Origin: CALCKU01 sp964534845
GTDB lineage: Bacteria; Pseudomonadota; Alphaproteobacteria; Caulobacterales; Maricaulaceae
Length of the DNA: 46,313 bases
Reading direction: 5' to 3'
Assembly (NCBI GenBank): GCA_964534845.1
Contig: CAZHPV010000013.1
Span: 1 to 46,313, forward strand
The first letter of the stretch is position 1; each line of letters begins with the position of its first letter. Below the pieces are notes generated by a model. The model saw only the letters and a list, made by a program, of their open reading frames with translations, was not told the DNA's origin and searched no databases. Shown piece after piece: positions 8,616-16,838 of the stretch. Both the position numbers and the translations under genes were made by a program.

Positions 8616-9506
8616 TTATAACGGTTTTCTGAATTTCAAGGTCGCTCTGTCACTTTCTCCAATATTGACATAACCCTGCGCGTCAAATTCGTCTTTATTC
8701 GGATCATCATCCTTTGGCAGGCGTGATCGCGGCGGCAATGTCCAGACGCCAAAAGGGTGATCCGCCGTATCACGGGGATTGGCATTGACCTCTGAAGCAC
8801 CTACAAATTCAAACCCGACATCTGCGGCGAGTGCTTTCATATAACTCTCCTGAACATAACCCGAGCCCCCTTTTGGATCCTGCGTGGCTGATTCTGGTAA
8901 TCTATGCTCAACAATACCTAATATTCCGCCAGGTTTGAGGGCGTCGTAAAAGGATTTAAAAGCTTCATTCTCATACCCGCTTTTCATCCAATTATGCACA
9001 TTTCTGAATGTCAGCACAACGTCCTGACTTCCTGCTGGCGCTATCGCATAACTATCTTTGAAGAACTCGGTAAATGACACATTGCCGTAGACTTCGACGT
9101 CGCTATATTTCTCGACAAAGGCCTGAGCGGCTTTACCGTATTTTCCTTCTAGGCTGACAGGGAGAGTAGCCGCCGTATAGGCCCCGCCATTGGCGGCCAT
9201 ATAAGGGGCAAGAATATCACTATACCAACCGGGCCATATTTCCGTAACAGCTTTACCGGGCCCCACTTCAAAAAACTCAAGCGTTTCAAGAGGGTGACGA
9301 AATTGATCCCGTGCAGAATCCTTCGCCCGTCTTGGATGTGATATAACAGAGGCCAAGCTCGTGGACGTTACCGTTTGCGCCGCTTGGTCGCCGCTCTGTG
9401 ATGACCCGGGCGCTTCAGTCCCGGAAGAACACGCCCCCAAGCCCAAAAGAGCGGCACATAAGCCGGTTAAATAAATAGATTTCAATGTCGAATGTGTTTG
9501 TCTCAT
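8616..9506 (-). CDS. Secreted lipoprotein with class I methyltransferase fold (COG4798-like)
   Basis: The start is set at 9506, where GGAGAG lies about 5 bases upstream; an in-frame ATG four codons earlier lacks this. The 296-residue protein begins with a lipoprotein signal ending in LGAC (Cys26). The mature part resembles predicted methyltransferases: a SAM-site-like stretch VTEIWPGWYSDILAPY, then DVVLTFRNVHNW (motif IV region) and LKPGGILGIVEHR (motif V region). A SAM-dependent fold exported to the envelope is odd because SAM is cytoplasmic. The true substrate and cofactor are unknown. It is divergent from hsp20. Confidence 0.8.
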   Translation of the reverse strand: MRQTHSTLKSIYLTGLCAALLGLGACSSGTEAPGSSQSGDQAAQTVTSTSLASVISHPRRAKDSARDQFRHPLETLEFFEVGPGKAVTEIWPGWYSDILAPYMAANGGAYTAATLPVSLEGKYGKAAQAFVEKYSDVEVYGNVSFTEFFKDSYAIAPAGSQDVVLTFRNVHNWMKSGYENEAFKSFYDALKPGGILGIVEHRLPESATQDPKGGSGYVQESYMKALAADVGFEFVGASEVNANPRDTADHPFGVWTLPPRSRLPKDDDPNKDEFDAQGYVNIGESDRATLKFRKPL

Positions 9507-9576
9507 CGTTCTCTCCAATTCTGAATATCATCTCTGAATGCGACAAACCTACAATATAGGCAAGCCCGCGTCGCCT

Positions 9577-9607
9577 CTTGACGTTCACAAAATCGTGCTT
9601 ATCTGGG
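9577..9607 (+). promoter_or_regulatory. Probable heat-shock (sigma-32 type) promoter of hsp20
   Basis: CTTG at 9577-9580 is separated by 17 bases from CTTATCTGGG at 9598-9607. This fits the alphaproteobacterial heat-shock promoter pattern as I recall it, CTTG-N17/18-CYTATNTNNG. A transcript would start near 9611, exactly where the first leader hairpin begins. A housekeeping sigma factor could also read it, because CTTGAC is the alphaproteobacterial -35 element, but the spacing from there is short. Confidence 0.5.
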
Positions 9608-9610
9608 TTT

Positions 9611-9693
9611 TGAGACGCCAATTCCGGGTCTCACTTAACCTTAGGTTGCTCGTATGAGGACCACATAAAACATTGCTTGAAAGGATGTTTAAT
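9611..9693 (+). promoter_or_regulatory. ROSE-like RNA thermometer in the hsp20 leader
   Basis: Three consecutive hairpins fill the predicted 83-base leader. The first pairs TGAGAC (9611-9616) with GTCTCA (9628-9633). The second is GGTT(G)CTC at 9644-9651, loop GTAT, then GAGGACC at 9656-9662, with one bulged G. The third, 9671-9687, is CATT(G)CT, loop TGAA, then AGGATG; it holds the ribosome site AAGGA and again a bulged G. ROSE elements upstream of small heat-shock genes share a U(U/C)GCU motif paired to the Shine-Dalgarno sequence with a destabilising G, which is what hairpins two and three show. Heat should melt hairpin three and release the ribosome site for the ATG at 9694. Confidence 0.65.
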
Positions 9694-10185
9694 ATGCTAA
9701 CTTATGATTTTACCCCACTTTACCGCTCATTTGTCGGATTTGACCGTATGGCAAACCTTATTGATGCAGCAACACAGACACACAATAGCGGCTCAAGCTA
9801 TCCACCCTATAATGTGGCGCAAATAAGCGAGGAGGAATACCGTATCGAGCTGGCCGTTGCGGGTTTTGGCGAAGCCGAGCTTGAAATTGAAAGCCATCAG
9901 AATGTCTTGACCGTGAAGGGCCATAAAACACCCGCGGCAGATAATGAGGCCAATGATAACCAGTTGAAATATATGCATCGCGGTATCGCGGAACGCGGAT
10001 TTGAACGTCGTTTCCAACTTGCAGATCATGTCTTTGTCCAAGGGGCAGAGCTTGCAAATGGTTTACTGGTTATCGCTTTAAAACGTGAATTGCCCGAGGC
10101 CTTAAAGCCGCGCAAAATTGCAATCGGTCAAGCTAACGAAAAGTTAATTGCGCAGAAATCTTCTGGTAAAGGCAAAGCTGCGTAA
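9694..10185 (+). CDS. Small heat-shock protein, Hsp20/IbpA family
   Basis: A 163-residue protein with an IbpA-type N-terminus (LTYDFTPLYRSFVGFDRM), an alpha-crystallin domain at about 37-145 (PPYNVAQISEEEYRIELAVAGF, later GLLVIALKRELPE as the conserved G-x-L strand), and a basic Lys-rich tail. Hsp20 proteins form oligomers that hold unfolding proteins until DnaK/ClpB refold them. The ATG at 9694 follows AAGGA at 9681-9685; an upstream in-frame TTG would place the ribosome site inside the gene. Regulation appears to be by both a heat-shock promoter and an RNA thermometer. Confidence 0.93.
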   Translation: MLTYDFTPLYRSFVGFDRMANLIDAATQTHNSGSSYPPYNVAQISEEEYRIELAVAGFGEAELEIESHQNVLTVKGHKTPAADNEANDNQLKYMHRGIAERGFERRFQLADHVFVQGAELANGLLVIALKRELPEALKPRKIAIGQANEKLIAQKSSGKGKAA

Positions 10186-10209
10186 AAAGGACTCAGATGT
10201 ATTGATTAA

Positions 10210-10280
10210 GTCCCTCCCCTTGGACAGTATCTATATCTGATAAGCGACGCCGCGTTCCCCTCCCCCTTCCGCGGCGTCGC
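10210..10280 (+). ncRNA. Candidate hsp20 3'-UTR or small RNA with two C-rich-loop hairpins
   Basis: Just after hsp20, two stem-loops follow each other. The first pairs GTCC (10210-10213) with GGAC (10222-10225) around the loop CTCCCCTT. The second has a perfect 11-bp GC-rich stem (10244-10254 with 10270-10280) around the 15-base pyrimidine loop TTCCCCTCCCCCTTC. C-rich loops with CCUCC-type anti-Shine-Dalgarno sequence are a known feature of several alphaproteobacterial small RNAs. No T-tract follows the second stem and no dedicated promoter was recognised. It may be a 3'-UTR element, or simply a barrier between the convergent hsp20 and ribD-like genes. Confidence 0.4.
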
Positions 10281-10326
10281 ACATTGTCATCTCCAGATTG
10301 ATCGCCTAAATGGTCGTCTTAACGCT

Positions 10327-10767
10327 TTAATGTCGGGCCTTAATGCGGGCAAAAAAATCAGCATTAATCGCGCGGGCTTCATCAGAACCCAAGCCGATAA
10401 TTGTATCAATACCCGCCTCTTGTAGAAGAGCCGCACCGCGCCAATGCACACGCGGGTCTGGGTCGATCACAGCTATGATGCAGCGTTTAATCCCGGCTTG
10501 CACAAGAGCAGAAGCACAAGGCGCTGTCTGCCCATAATGAGAGCATGGTTCCAAGGTAACATAAACATCCGCGTCCCGAGCCTGTTGACCTGCAATTTGC
10601 AAAGCATTTGTTTCGCCGTGCGGACGTCCCCCGTCAGAGGTTACGCCTTGGCCGACAATGATACCCTTTTTGACAATCACGCAGCCAACAGATGGGTTTT
10701 CACCCGTCCGCCCTTTTTGGGCGCGCGCCAACTCCAAGGCCTTTGACATAAAAGCTGCATCAGACAT
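10327..10767 (-). CDS. RibD-type pyrimidine deaminase, deaminase domain only
   Basis: A 146-residue zinc deaminase matching the N-terminal half of RibD: ENPSVGCVIVKKG, the zinc site HGETNAL with PCSHYGQTAPC, and the RibD ending RAINADFFARIKARH. The family deaminates diaminohydroxyphosphoribosylaminopyrimidine in riboflavin synthesis. The bifunctional enzyme would continue into a reductase domain of about 200 residues, but here a stop codon falls at the domain boundary and only 141 bases separate it from hsp20. It is therefore a single-domain deaminase or an old truncation. The start at ATG 10767 is preferred over a GTG three codons earlier. It sits last in a polA-gpmA-deaminase run. Confidence 0.82.
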   Translation of the reverse strand: MSDAAFMSKALELARAQKGRTGENPSVGCVIVKKGIIVGQGVTSDGGRPHGETNALQIAGQQARDADVYVTLEPCSHYGQTAPCASALVQAGIKRCIIAVIDPDPRVHWRGAALLQEAGIDTIIGLGSDEARAINADFFARIKARH

Positions 10768-10788
10768 AGACGCCACCAGCCATTAGCG

Positions 10789-11520
10789 CTAGGCAGATTT
10801 CATTTCGGGCAAATCCTTCGCACGTTTCTTATCCAGATAGCGCGCGGATTTCACCGCCAGTTTTCTATCTTCAAGTTCTATAAGAAGCGGATTGCCTGTA
10901 GGAAATTCAAACCCCGGAATATCTTTATCCGGCACATCAAAAATTTTCTTCATCAAAGCCCGTAAAGAATTTCCATGAGCGGAAATAATTACATTCGAAC
11001 CCGCCGTAATAAACGGCATTATATAACTATCAAAATAGGGTAAAACCCGCTCAGTCGTAATTTTCAGACTTTCCCCTGTGGGTAGCTCACTGGGATCAAT
11101 GCCAGCATATTTTGGATCATGTGACGGATGGAACTCGTTTTCTGTATCAATTTGCGGTGGAGGTATATCAAAACTACGTCGCCAGATATGGACTTGCTCG
11201 TCACCATGCTTATCGCGCGTTTCCTGCTTGTTTAGCCCCGTAAGCCCGCCGTAATGACGTTCATTTAAGCGCCAATCCTTTGTGACAGGTATATGCATTT
11301 GCTCGAGGGCCTCTAATGTTAGCCATAAGGTTTTTACCGCGCGCTGCTGATAGCTGGTAAAAGCAACATCAAAATCAATGTCCTCCTTGGTCAGTAATTT
11401 ACCCGCCTTTTTAGCCTCTCTCACACCGGCTGGTGTCAGGCCAACATCGACCCACCCCGTAAAGCGGTTTTGTAAATTCCATGTGGATTGTCCGTGACGG
11501 ACAAGTACAAGTTTCGTCAT
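10789..11520 (-). CDS. gpmA: 2,3-bisphosphoglycerate-dependent phosphoglycerate mutase
   Basis: A 243-residue histidine-phosphatase-superfamily enzyme, close to the usual length of GpmA (about 230-250). The phospho-acceptor is His9 in LVRHGQSTWN. The family stretches NRFTGWVDVGLTPAG and LNERHYGGLTGLNK are intact, and the second catalytic His is in SAHGNSLRAL. It interconverts 3- and 2-phosphoglycerate in glycolysis and gluconeogenesis. An AAGGA ribosome site lies upstream of the ATG. It follows polA by 24 bases and is probably co-transcribed with it; a small CGCAT-TAG-ATGCG hairpin overlaps the polA stop codon. Confidence 0.95.
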   Translation of the reverse strand: MTKLVLVRHGQSTWNLQNRFTGWVDVGLTPAGVREAKKAGKLLTKEDIDFDVAFTSYQQRAVKTLWLTLEALEQMHIPVTKDWRLNERHYGGLTGLNKQETRDKHGDEQVHIWRRSFDIPPPQIDTENEFHPSHDPKYAGIDPSELPTGESLKITTERVLPYFDSYIMPFITAGSNVIISAHGNSLRALMKKIFDVPDKDIPGFEFPTGNPLLIELEDRKLAVKSARYLDKKRAKDLPEMKSA

Positions 11521-11544
11521 TATTTAATTTCCTTATAAACGCAT

Positions 11545-14382
11545 CTAATGCGCATCATTCCAATTTAGCGCCGCTTTCGCCTCTACAACAAGCGGTACAG
11601 AAATGTTGGCCGCCGGCATTGGTGCGGTTTCCATCGTCTTGATAACAATATCCTGCAAGTCTGTCGCCTTATTCTCTGGCACTTCAAAAACAAGTTCATC
11701 GTGAACTTGGAGCAACATACGCGCCCCGTCGACTTTTTCAATCGCCTCTGGCATACGAATCATGGCTCGCCTTATCACATCCGCCGCCGCGCCCTGAATA
11801 GGTGCATTAATAGCCTGTCGCTCGGCAAACCCTCTAACAGCCTGATTACGGTCTTTAATACCTTTAATATGACATTTGCGTCCAAAGAGGGTTTTAACAT
11901 AGCCATATTCCCGCGCTTCATTTTTCGCAGCATCCATATAGGCTTTTATACCCGGAAATTTCTCGAAATAGCTTTTGATATATTCAGAGGCTTCACTGCG
12001 TGAAATACCGAGATTATTCGCCAACCCAAAAGCGGAAATACCGTAAATAATACCAAAATTAATCGCTTTCGCTCGCCGGCGCGTATCCGAATCCATATCA
12101 GCCAAACTTATCCCGAACATTTCACTGGCGGTTAGGGCGTGAATATCCACACCGTCAGAAAAGGCTTGCTTCATTGTCGGCAAATCCGCCACATGGGCGA
12201 GCAGTCGCAATTCTATCTGGGAATAATCAGCGGCAATCAGGACGTGGCCCGGCTCTGCAATAAAGGCGTCGCGAATTTTTCGACCATCATCAGTGCGGAT
12301 CGGGATATTTTGCAAATTCGGGTCAGATGAGGATAAACGTCCCGTTGTTGTAGCCGCCAAAGAAAAACTTGTATGCACCCGCCCCGTTTGAGGGTTTATC
12401 TGCGAGACCAAAGCATCAGTATAGGTAGATTTTAACTTGGAATAATGGCGCCAATCTAAAATAATTTGCGGTAAGGCCTCACCCGAGGCGGCAAGGTCTT
12501 CCAATATCCCTGCCCCCGTCTGCCATGCACCCGTTTTGGTTTTCTTACCCCCTTGATAGCCCATTTGATCAAACAGGATTTCACCTAATTGTTTAGGCGA
12601 GCCAAGATTGAACGGGCTACCCGCTATCTCATGAGCTTGCGTTTCCAACCCTGCCATTTTCTGTGCAAAATCTCCCGACAGCCGTGCGAGCACTGCCCGG
12701 TCAACCTTAATGCCCTGATTTTCCATTTGGGCAATTATCATAGGCAAACCACGCTCAAGTGTTTCATAAACCGTGGAGACCTGATGGCCGCCTAATTTAG
12801 GCTTTAAGAACTTCCACAAGCGCAAGGTCACATCCGCATCTTCTGCAGCGTAGGGCGTGGCGTCTTCCAGTGAGAGCTGATCGAAAGTTCTTTGCTTTTT
12901 ACCCGTACCAGCAATCTCCTTAAAACTAATGGGTTTATATCCAAAATAGGTCTCGGCAAGATAGTCCATACCGTGTCCGTGCAGACCACCTGATAAGGCA
13001 TAGGATATCAGCATTGTATCGTCATAAGGCGCCGGGCGAAGCGAGCGTCCATTCGCGCTGTAACGTTGAAAAACCCCGAGATCATATTTAAAATTCTGAC
13101 CGACTTTTAAGACACTCTCATCATGCAAGAGCGGCTCCAACATATCTAACGCCGTTTGCATAGCTATTTGCTTTGGAGCGCCTGCCCCTAACAAATCATC
13201 ACCGCCAACATGACCAAGCGGGATATAACAGGCTTCATTATCTTCGACAGCCAAACACACACCCACCAGATTGGCTTCTGCACTATCCAGACTATCTGTT
13301 TCCAGATCGACAGCGATATAACCTGTCTCAAAGGCCCGCTTAATCCAATGCGCCAAGCGCTCCGGCGTTTGTACACACTCATATTTATCCTTATCGAACA
13401 CAACATTATCAGGTGTTTGTTTATCTGTCGGTGTAACAAATTCGGGCTTGGTATCATCGCGGCGAAGACCGTCCGTTTCACCCTCGCCCAAGGCCGCTCT
13501 CACGCGAGCTGTTAGTGTCCTAAATGTCATATCTTCAAGAAAATCGAACAAAAGTTCAATATCAGGGTCGCTTACCGCTAAAGCTTCTAAAGGTACTTCA
13601 ACCGCGACGTCGGTTTTTAACGTCACAAGTTCGCGCGAAATGCGGGCCATATCCGCATGCTCTAAGAGCTTCTCTCTTCGCCCTTTTTGCGGAATTTCGC
13701 CAGCGCGGGACAATAAAGTATCCAGATCGCCAAATTCATTAATTAAAAGTGCCGCCGTTTTAACACCAATCCCCGGAACCCCCGGGACATTATCTACACT
13801 ATCGCCAGCCAAGGACTGAATATCAATGACCTTATTCGGCCCGACACCGAATTTCGCCTCACACTCAGCAAAACTAAGCGTGCGGTTTTTCATAGTGTCT
13901 ACCATCGTCACCTGATCGGAAATCAACTGCATTAAATCCTTATCTGAAGAAATGATGGTAACCCGCGCCCCTTTCGCTTCCCCCTGCTTTGCGTAGGTCG
14001 CAATCAAATCATCCGCCTCGTAGCCCGTCATCTCAATAGCGGCCGCCCCGAAAGCCCGCGTTGCATCCCGTGTGAGCGGGAATTGTGGGACCAAGTCTTC
14101 TGGCGGTGCGGATCGATTGGCTTTATATTCGGGATAGATATCGCTGCGAAATGTCTTGCCTTTGGCGTCAAAGATCACCGCAAAATGGGTTGGCCTGTCC
14201 TCATCATTTTGATCGCGCAATAGCTTGAAAAGCATATTGGAAAACCCGGCCACAGCACCGATTGGTAATCCATCGGTTTTACGCGTTAGAGGCGGCAAGG
14301 CATGATAGGCTCTGAATATATATCCAGAGCCGTCAACCAAGACGATATGGGAACTATTATTGATAGGCGCAGAGGCTGACAT
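11545..14382 (-). CDS. polA: DNA polymerase I
   Basis: A 945-residue, three-domain polymerase I. The N-terminal 5'-nuclease domain (VDGSGYIFRAYHALPPL onward) is followed by a 3'-5' exonuclease with its acidic residues present: DLETDSLD (motif I), NFKYDLGVF (motif II) and YAAEDADVTLRLW (motif III), so proofreading should be active. The polymerase domain carries DYSQIELRLLAH (motif A), RRRAKAINFGIIYG (motif B) and QVHDELVFEVP (motif C). The start is set at 14382, with AGGA about 7 bases upstream; an ATG 21 codons earlier would add a basic extension without a ribosome site. It is divergent from the TonB-like gene. Confidence 0.96.
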   Translation of the reverse strand: MSASAPINNSSHIVLVDGSGYIFRAYHALPPLTRKTDGLPIGAVAGFSNMLFKLLRDQNDEDRPTHFAVIFDAKGKTFRSDIYPEYKANRSAPPEDLVPQFPLTRDATRAFGAAAIEMTGYEADDLIATYAKQGEAKGARVTIISSDKDLMQLISDQVTMVDTMKNRTLSFAECEAKFGVGPNKVIDIQSLAGDSVDNVPGVPGIGVKTAALLINEFGDLDTLLSRAGEIPQKGRREKLLEHADMARISRELVTLKTDVAVEVPLEALAVSDPDIELLFDFLEDMTFRTLTARVRAALGEGETDGLRRDDTKPEFVTPTDKQTPDNVVFDKDKYECVQTPERLAHWIKRAFETGYIAVDLETDSLDSAEANLVGVCLAVEDNEACYIPLGHVGGDDLLGAGAPKQIAMQTALDMLEPLLHDESVLKVGQNFKYDLGVFQRYSANGRSLRPAPYDDTMLISYALSGGLHGHGMDYLAETYFGYKPISFKEIAGTGKKQRTFDQLSLEDATPYAAEDADVTLRLWKFLKPKLGGHQVSTVYETLERGLPMIIAQMENQGIKVDRAVLARLSGDFAQKMAGLETQAHEIAGSPFNLGSPKQLGEILFDQMGYQGGKKTKTGAWQTGAGILEDLAASGEALPQIILDWRHYSKLKSTYTDALVSQINPQTGRVHTSFSLAATTTGRLSSSDPNLQNIPIRTDDGRKIRDAFIAEPGHVLIAADYSQIELRLLAHVADLPTMKQAFSDGVDIHALTASEMFGISLADMDSDTRRRAKAINFGIIYGISAFGLANNLGISRSEASEYIKSYFEKFPGIKAYMDAAKNEAREYGYVKTLFGRKCHIKGIKDRNQAVRGFAERQAINAPIQGAAADVIRRAMIRMPEAIEKVDGARMLLQVHDELVFEVPENKATDLQDIVIKTMETAPMPAANISVPLVVEAKAALNWNDAH

Positions 14383-14566
14383 AAAGAATCCTGAATTTCG
14401 CCTCCTTTTGCGCGTCAGAACGCTTTTTTTCAAGGGCTTGCCCAATTTTTGCCACAGATTTTTATTCAGCTTTTTTAAAGAATAAATTTGTTACTATGCG
14501 TTAACCGCTTAATGGGGTTCCCTATGGTCATTATTATGGGCAGAAGACAACTAAAAGAGACATGAC

Positions 14567-15529
14567 GTGTATCAGGATATAGATGATCCCGAAGAGCTAG
14601 AGCCGCCTATCGATGGACGGGCTGGTCTCTCAGCGCGGTCAAAGCGCCTCTTTGCTCTTATTCTTTTAGCCATAATTCTAGGCGTTGGCTTTTACATTTA
14701 TCAGACACATTCCCGTCAAATCGGTCAGCCGGCGAACATTTCCCAAGACAGCGCTATTTCTAAAATTTACCGAACCGCTATGGCAGAACCGCTCGCGCCT
14801 CTTCGCCGCGCTCGCTTACACGATTTTGTCCAAACCTACCCGAATTCGGAATATGACCGTGCTGCAAAAGCCCAGCTTTTAATACTCAATGATGAAGAGG
14901 CCCGCAGCTGGTCTGAGGTTACAGACATTCTCTACGCACCTGATAGCCAACGTATAGACAAATTGGTCGCGCTTGACCGCTATGAGAGAAAATGGGGCCC
15001 CTCTTTCTTAGGCGGTCGGGATGACGACATCCGGACTATAAAAGACAATCTGGAAAACCAAACGGAAGCAACCCCAAGCCGGAAACTGGAAGATAATCCA
15101 GACATTGCAAAACCTTCACCAGCCATTAAGCCTGAAGAGAACACAATACCTGATAACATACTTGCGGGCGGGCCTATCATCCGCCCCGCACCGCGCCGAA
15201 CTGTGGCGCCCGCCATTCGTCCCGCTATTATTCCTCCGAACGACGTCATAGTCGCCCCTAAAGTCAGACGAAATTCGACTCCGAAATTTCCAAGGCGAGC
15301 CGAACGTAGAGGCGTAGAAGGCCTAGTCGTGCTTGATCTCTCAATCGACGCGGAAGGTCGGGTGAATATTGCAAAGCTCGTATCCGTACAAGCGGCCGAT
15401 TACGAACGCGATTTCGTCCGTGCCGCTCAACGCGCGGCAAAGCGGACACGGTTTTTCCCAAAAACAGTAAATGGTGTGGCGCAGCCCGCCGCAAATATTC
15501 GCAAACGCTACAGATTTGCGTTGAACTAG
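14567..15529 (+). CDS. TonB-family energy transducer-like protein
   Basis: A 320-residue protein with a GTG start preceded by AAAGAGA. It has a short cytoplasmic N-terminus, one membrane helix at about 28-47, a helical segment at about 65-150, a Pro-rich periplasmic linker (about 170-235) and a C-terminal TonB domain at about 238-320 (PRRAERRGVEGLVVLDLSID, ending IRKRYRFALN). TonB proteins carry proton-motive force from ExbB-ExbD to outer-membrane receptors. No exbB, exbD or receptor gene is nearby, and the helical segment before the linker is not part of canonical TonB. It might instead be a TonB-fold protein with another envelope role. Confidence 0.75.
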   Translation: MYQDIDDPEELEPPIDGRAGLSARSKRLFALILLAIILGVGFYIYQTHSRQIGQPANISQDSAISKIYRTAMAEPLAPLRRARLHDFVQTYPNSEYDRAAKAQLLILNDEEARSWSEVTDILYAPDSQRIDKLVALDRYERKWGPSFLGGRDDDIRTIKDNLENQTEATPSRKLEDNPDIAKPSPAIKPEENTIPDNILAGGPIIRPAPRRTVAPAIRPAIIPPNDVIVAPKVRRNSTPKFPRRAERRGVEGLVVLDLSIDAEGRVNIAKLVSVQAADYERDFVRAAQRAAKRTRFFPKTVNGVAQPAANIRKRYRFALN

Positions 15530-15558
15530 CCGTCAGGTCACAGACTTCCTATACGCGC

Positions 15559-15738
15559 CTAATGCGCTGAGGGCTTAGCCTCTGGATCTAAGCGGAAACC
15601 CTGCCCACAATATTTACAAACAACTTCCGTATCCATACCCATATCCAGCCAGGTCTTCGGGTGTCCCAGATTGCCGCCACCGCCGTCGCAAGCAATACGT
15701 TTATTTGTTACAATGATCTTGGTGTCAGGGTTTGACAT
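15559..15738 (-). CDS. Zinc-finger domain protein (zf-CHCC, NDUFS6-like)
   Basis: A 59-residue protein with ligands C17, H26, C41 and C44 in the order ACDGGGGNLGHP...VCKYCGQGF. This matches the short alphaproteobacterial relatives of NDUFS6, the zinc-binding accessory subunit of mitochondrial complex I. The start is drawn at 15738 (MSNPDTK), as in relatives. In-frame ATGs at 15744 and 15771 exist, and a GGGAT sequence near 15747-15751 is the only ribosome-site hint. The role of the free bacterial protein is inferred from the mitochondrial one. Confidence 0.8.
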   Translation of the reverse strand: MSNPDTKIIVTNKRIACDGGGGNLGHPKTWLDMGMDTEVVCKYCGQGFRLDPEAKPSAH

Positions 15739-15820
15739 TCTCATATCCCGAATTAGAAACTTATTATCCATCTCATATGAGACGGTATATCAAAGGTCAA
15801 TCTCTCTACGTCATCAAATT

Positions 15821-16822
15821 ATGTCACCACCTTCCAGAATCGATAAGAACGATCATATAATTGATCCCTTAGGAGCGACCTCTAGCCCGGCTATCGAGAT
15901 TAGGGGGCTAGAAAAAATCTATGGTAAAACCCGTAAATCAGACGCAAAAACTGCCTTAAAGGGCATTGATCTGACAATCCCGCGCGGGTCTATTTTCGGA
16001 CTATTGGGCCCGAACGGAGCGGGGAAATCGACCCTGATAAATATTTTAGCCGGACTTGTCGTCAAATCCAAAGGCAATGCCAAAATTTGCGGTTATGATA
16101 TAGAGACACAAACGCGGCAAGCCAGAGCCTCGATCGGCGTTGTCCCTCAAGAAATTTCAATGGACGTATTTTTTACCCCTTTTCAGGCCTTAGAACTGCA
16201 AGCTGGCTATTACGGCGTCCCAAAATCCGATCGCCGATCAGAAGAGATTTTAGCCGCCCTTGGTCTGCTCGAAAAGAAAGACGCCTATGTTCGCCAACTC
16301 TCAGGCGGTATGAAACGCCGCCTGCTTATTGGAAAGGCCTTGGTTCATAACCCGCCTGTGCTGATTTTGGATGAGCCAACAGCTGGCGTGGACATCGAGC
16401 TGCGTAGACAATTATGGGCCTATGTCGAGGAATTACACGCCAAAGGCACGACTATTATTCTTACGACGCATTATCTAGAAGAAGCCGAAGCCCTGTGCGA
16501 CAAAATTGCTATTATTCACAAGGGCGAAATCGTCGCCAATGATGATAAAACCAGCTTACTCTCGCGTCTTGACAAGCGCACGATCATTATAAGCGCCAGC
16601 GAACCCCACACCCAGCTATCCCAAGCCCTTAAAGATATCGGGGCAAAAATACGCGAAGACGGCAGCCTAGCTATAGATTACAAATCTGGCACTGACAGTA
16701 TTTCCGAAGTTTTGCAAATCGTCGCACAATCAGGCATTTCTATTGCAGATCTGCGAACAGAAGAACCTGATCTGGAAGACGTTTTTATGGCTCTGACCTA
16801 TAGCGCCAATAAAAGCAGCTAA
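15821..16822 (+). CDS. ABC transporter ATP-binding protein (ABC-2/YadG type)
   Basis: A 333-residue ATPase with Walker A GPNGAGKST, Q-loop VPQE, signature LSGGMKRRL, Walker B LILDEPTAGVD, and the H-loop in TTHYLEEAE. A C-terminal extension of about 90 residues follows, as in DrrA/YadG-type exporters. The ATG at 15821 lacks a clear ribosome site; it was chosen because sequence upstream does not look like coding for this family. The partner permease of the ABC-2 family, usually next door, is not here: the following gene is a nitronate monooxygenase-like enzyme. Substrate unknown. Confidence 0.88.
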   Translation: MSPPSRIDKNDHIIDPLGATSSPAIEIRGLEKIYGKTRKSDAKTALKGIDLTIPRGSIFGLLGPNGAGKSTLINILAGLVVKSKGNAKICGYDIETQTRQARASIGVVPQEISMDVFFTPFQALELQAGYYGVPKSDRRSEEILAALGLLEKKDAYVRQLSGGMKRRLLIGKALVHNPPVLILDEPTAGVDIELRRQLWAYVEELHAKGTTIILTTHYLEEAEALCDKIAIIHKGEIVANDDKTSLLSRLDKRTIIISASEPHTQLSQALKDIGAKIREDGSLAIDYKSGTDSISEVLQIVAQSGISIADLRTEEPDLEDVFMALTYSANKSS

Positions 16823-16838
16823 GAGGAAGGCCACGCAC

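Noticed and set aside
8614..8623. CGTTATAACG perfect palindrome at the end of the methyltransferase-like gene
   Set aside because: It overlaps the stop codon, is only ten bases and shows no other regulatory context.
14495..14520. TTAACCGCTTAA between polA and the TonB-like gene as a CtrA box
   Set aside because: CtrA boxes need TTAA-N7-TTAA; the spacing here is four.
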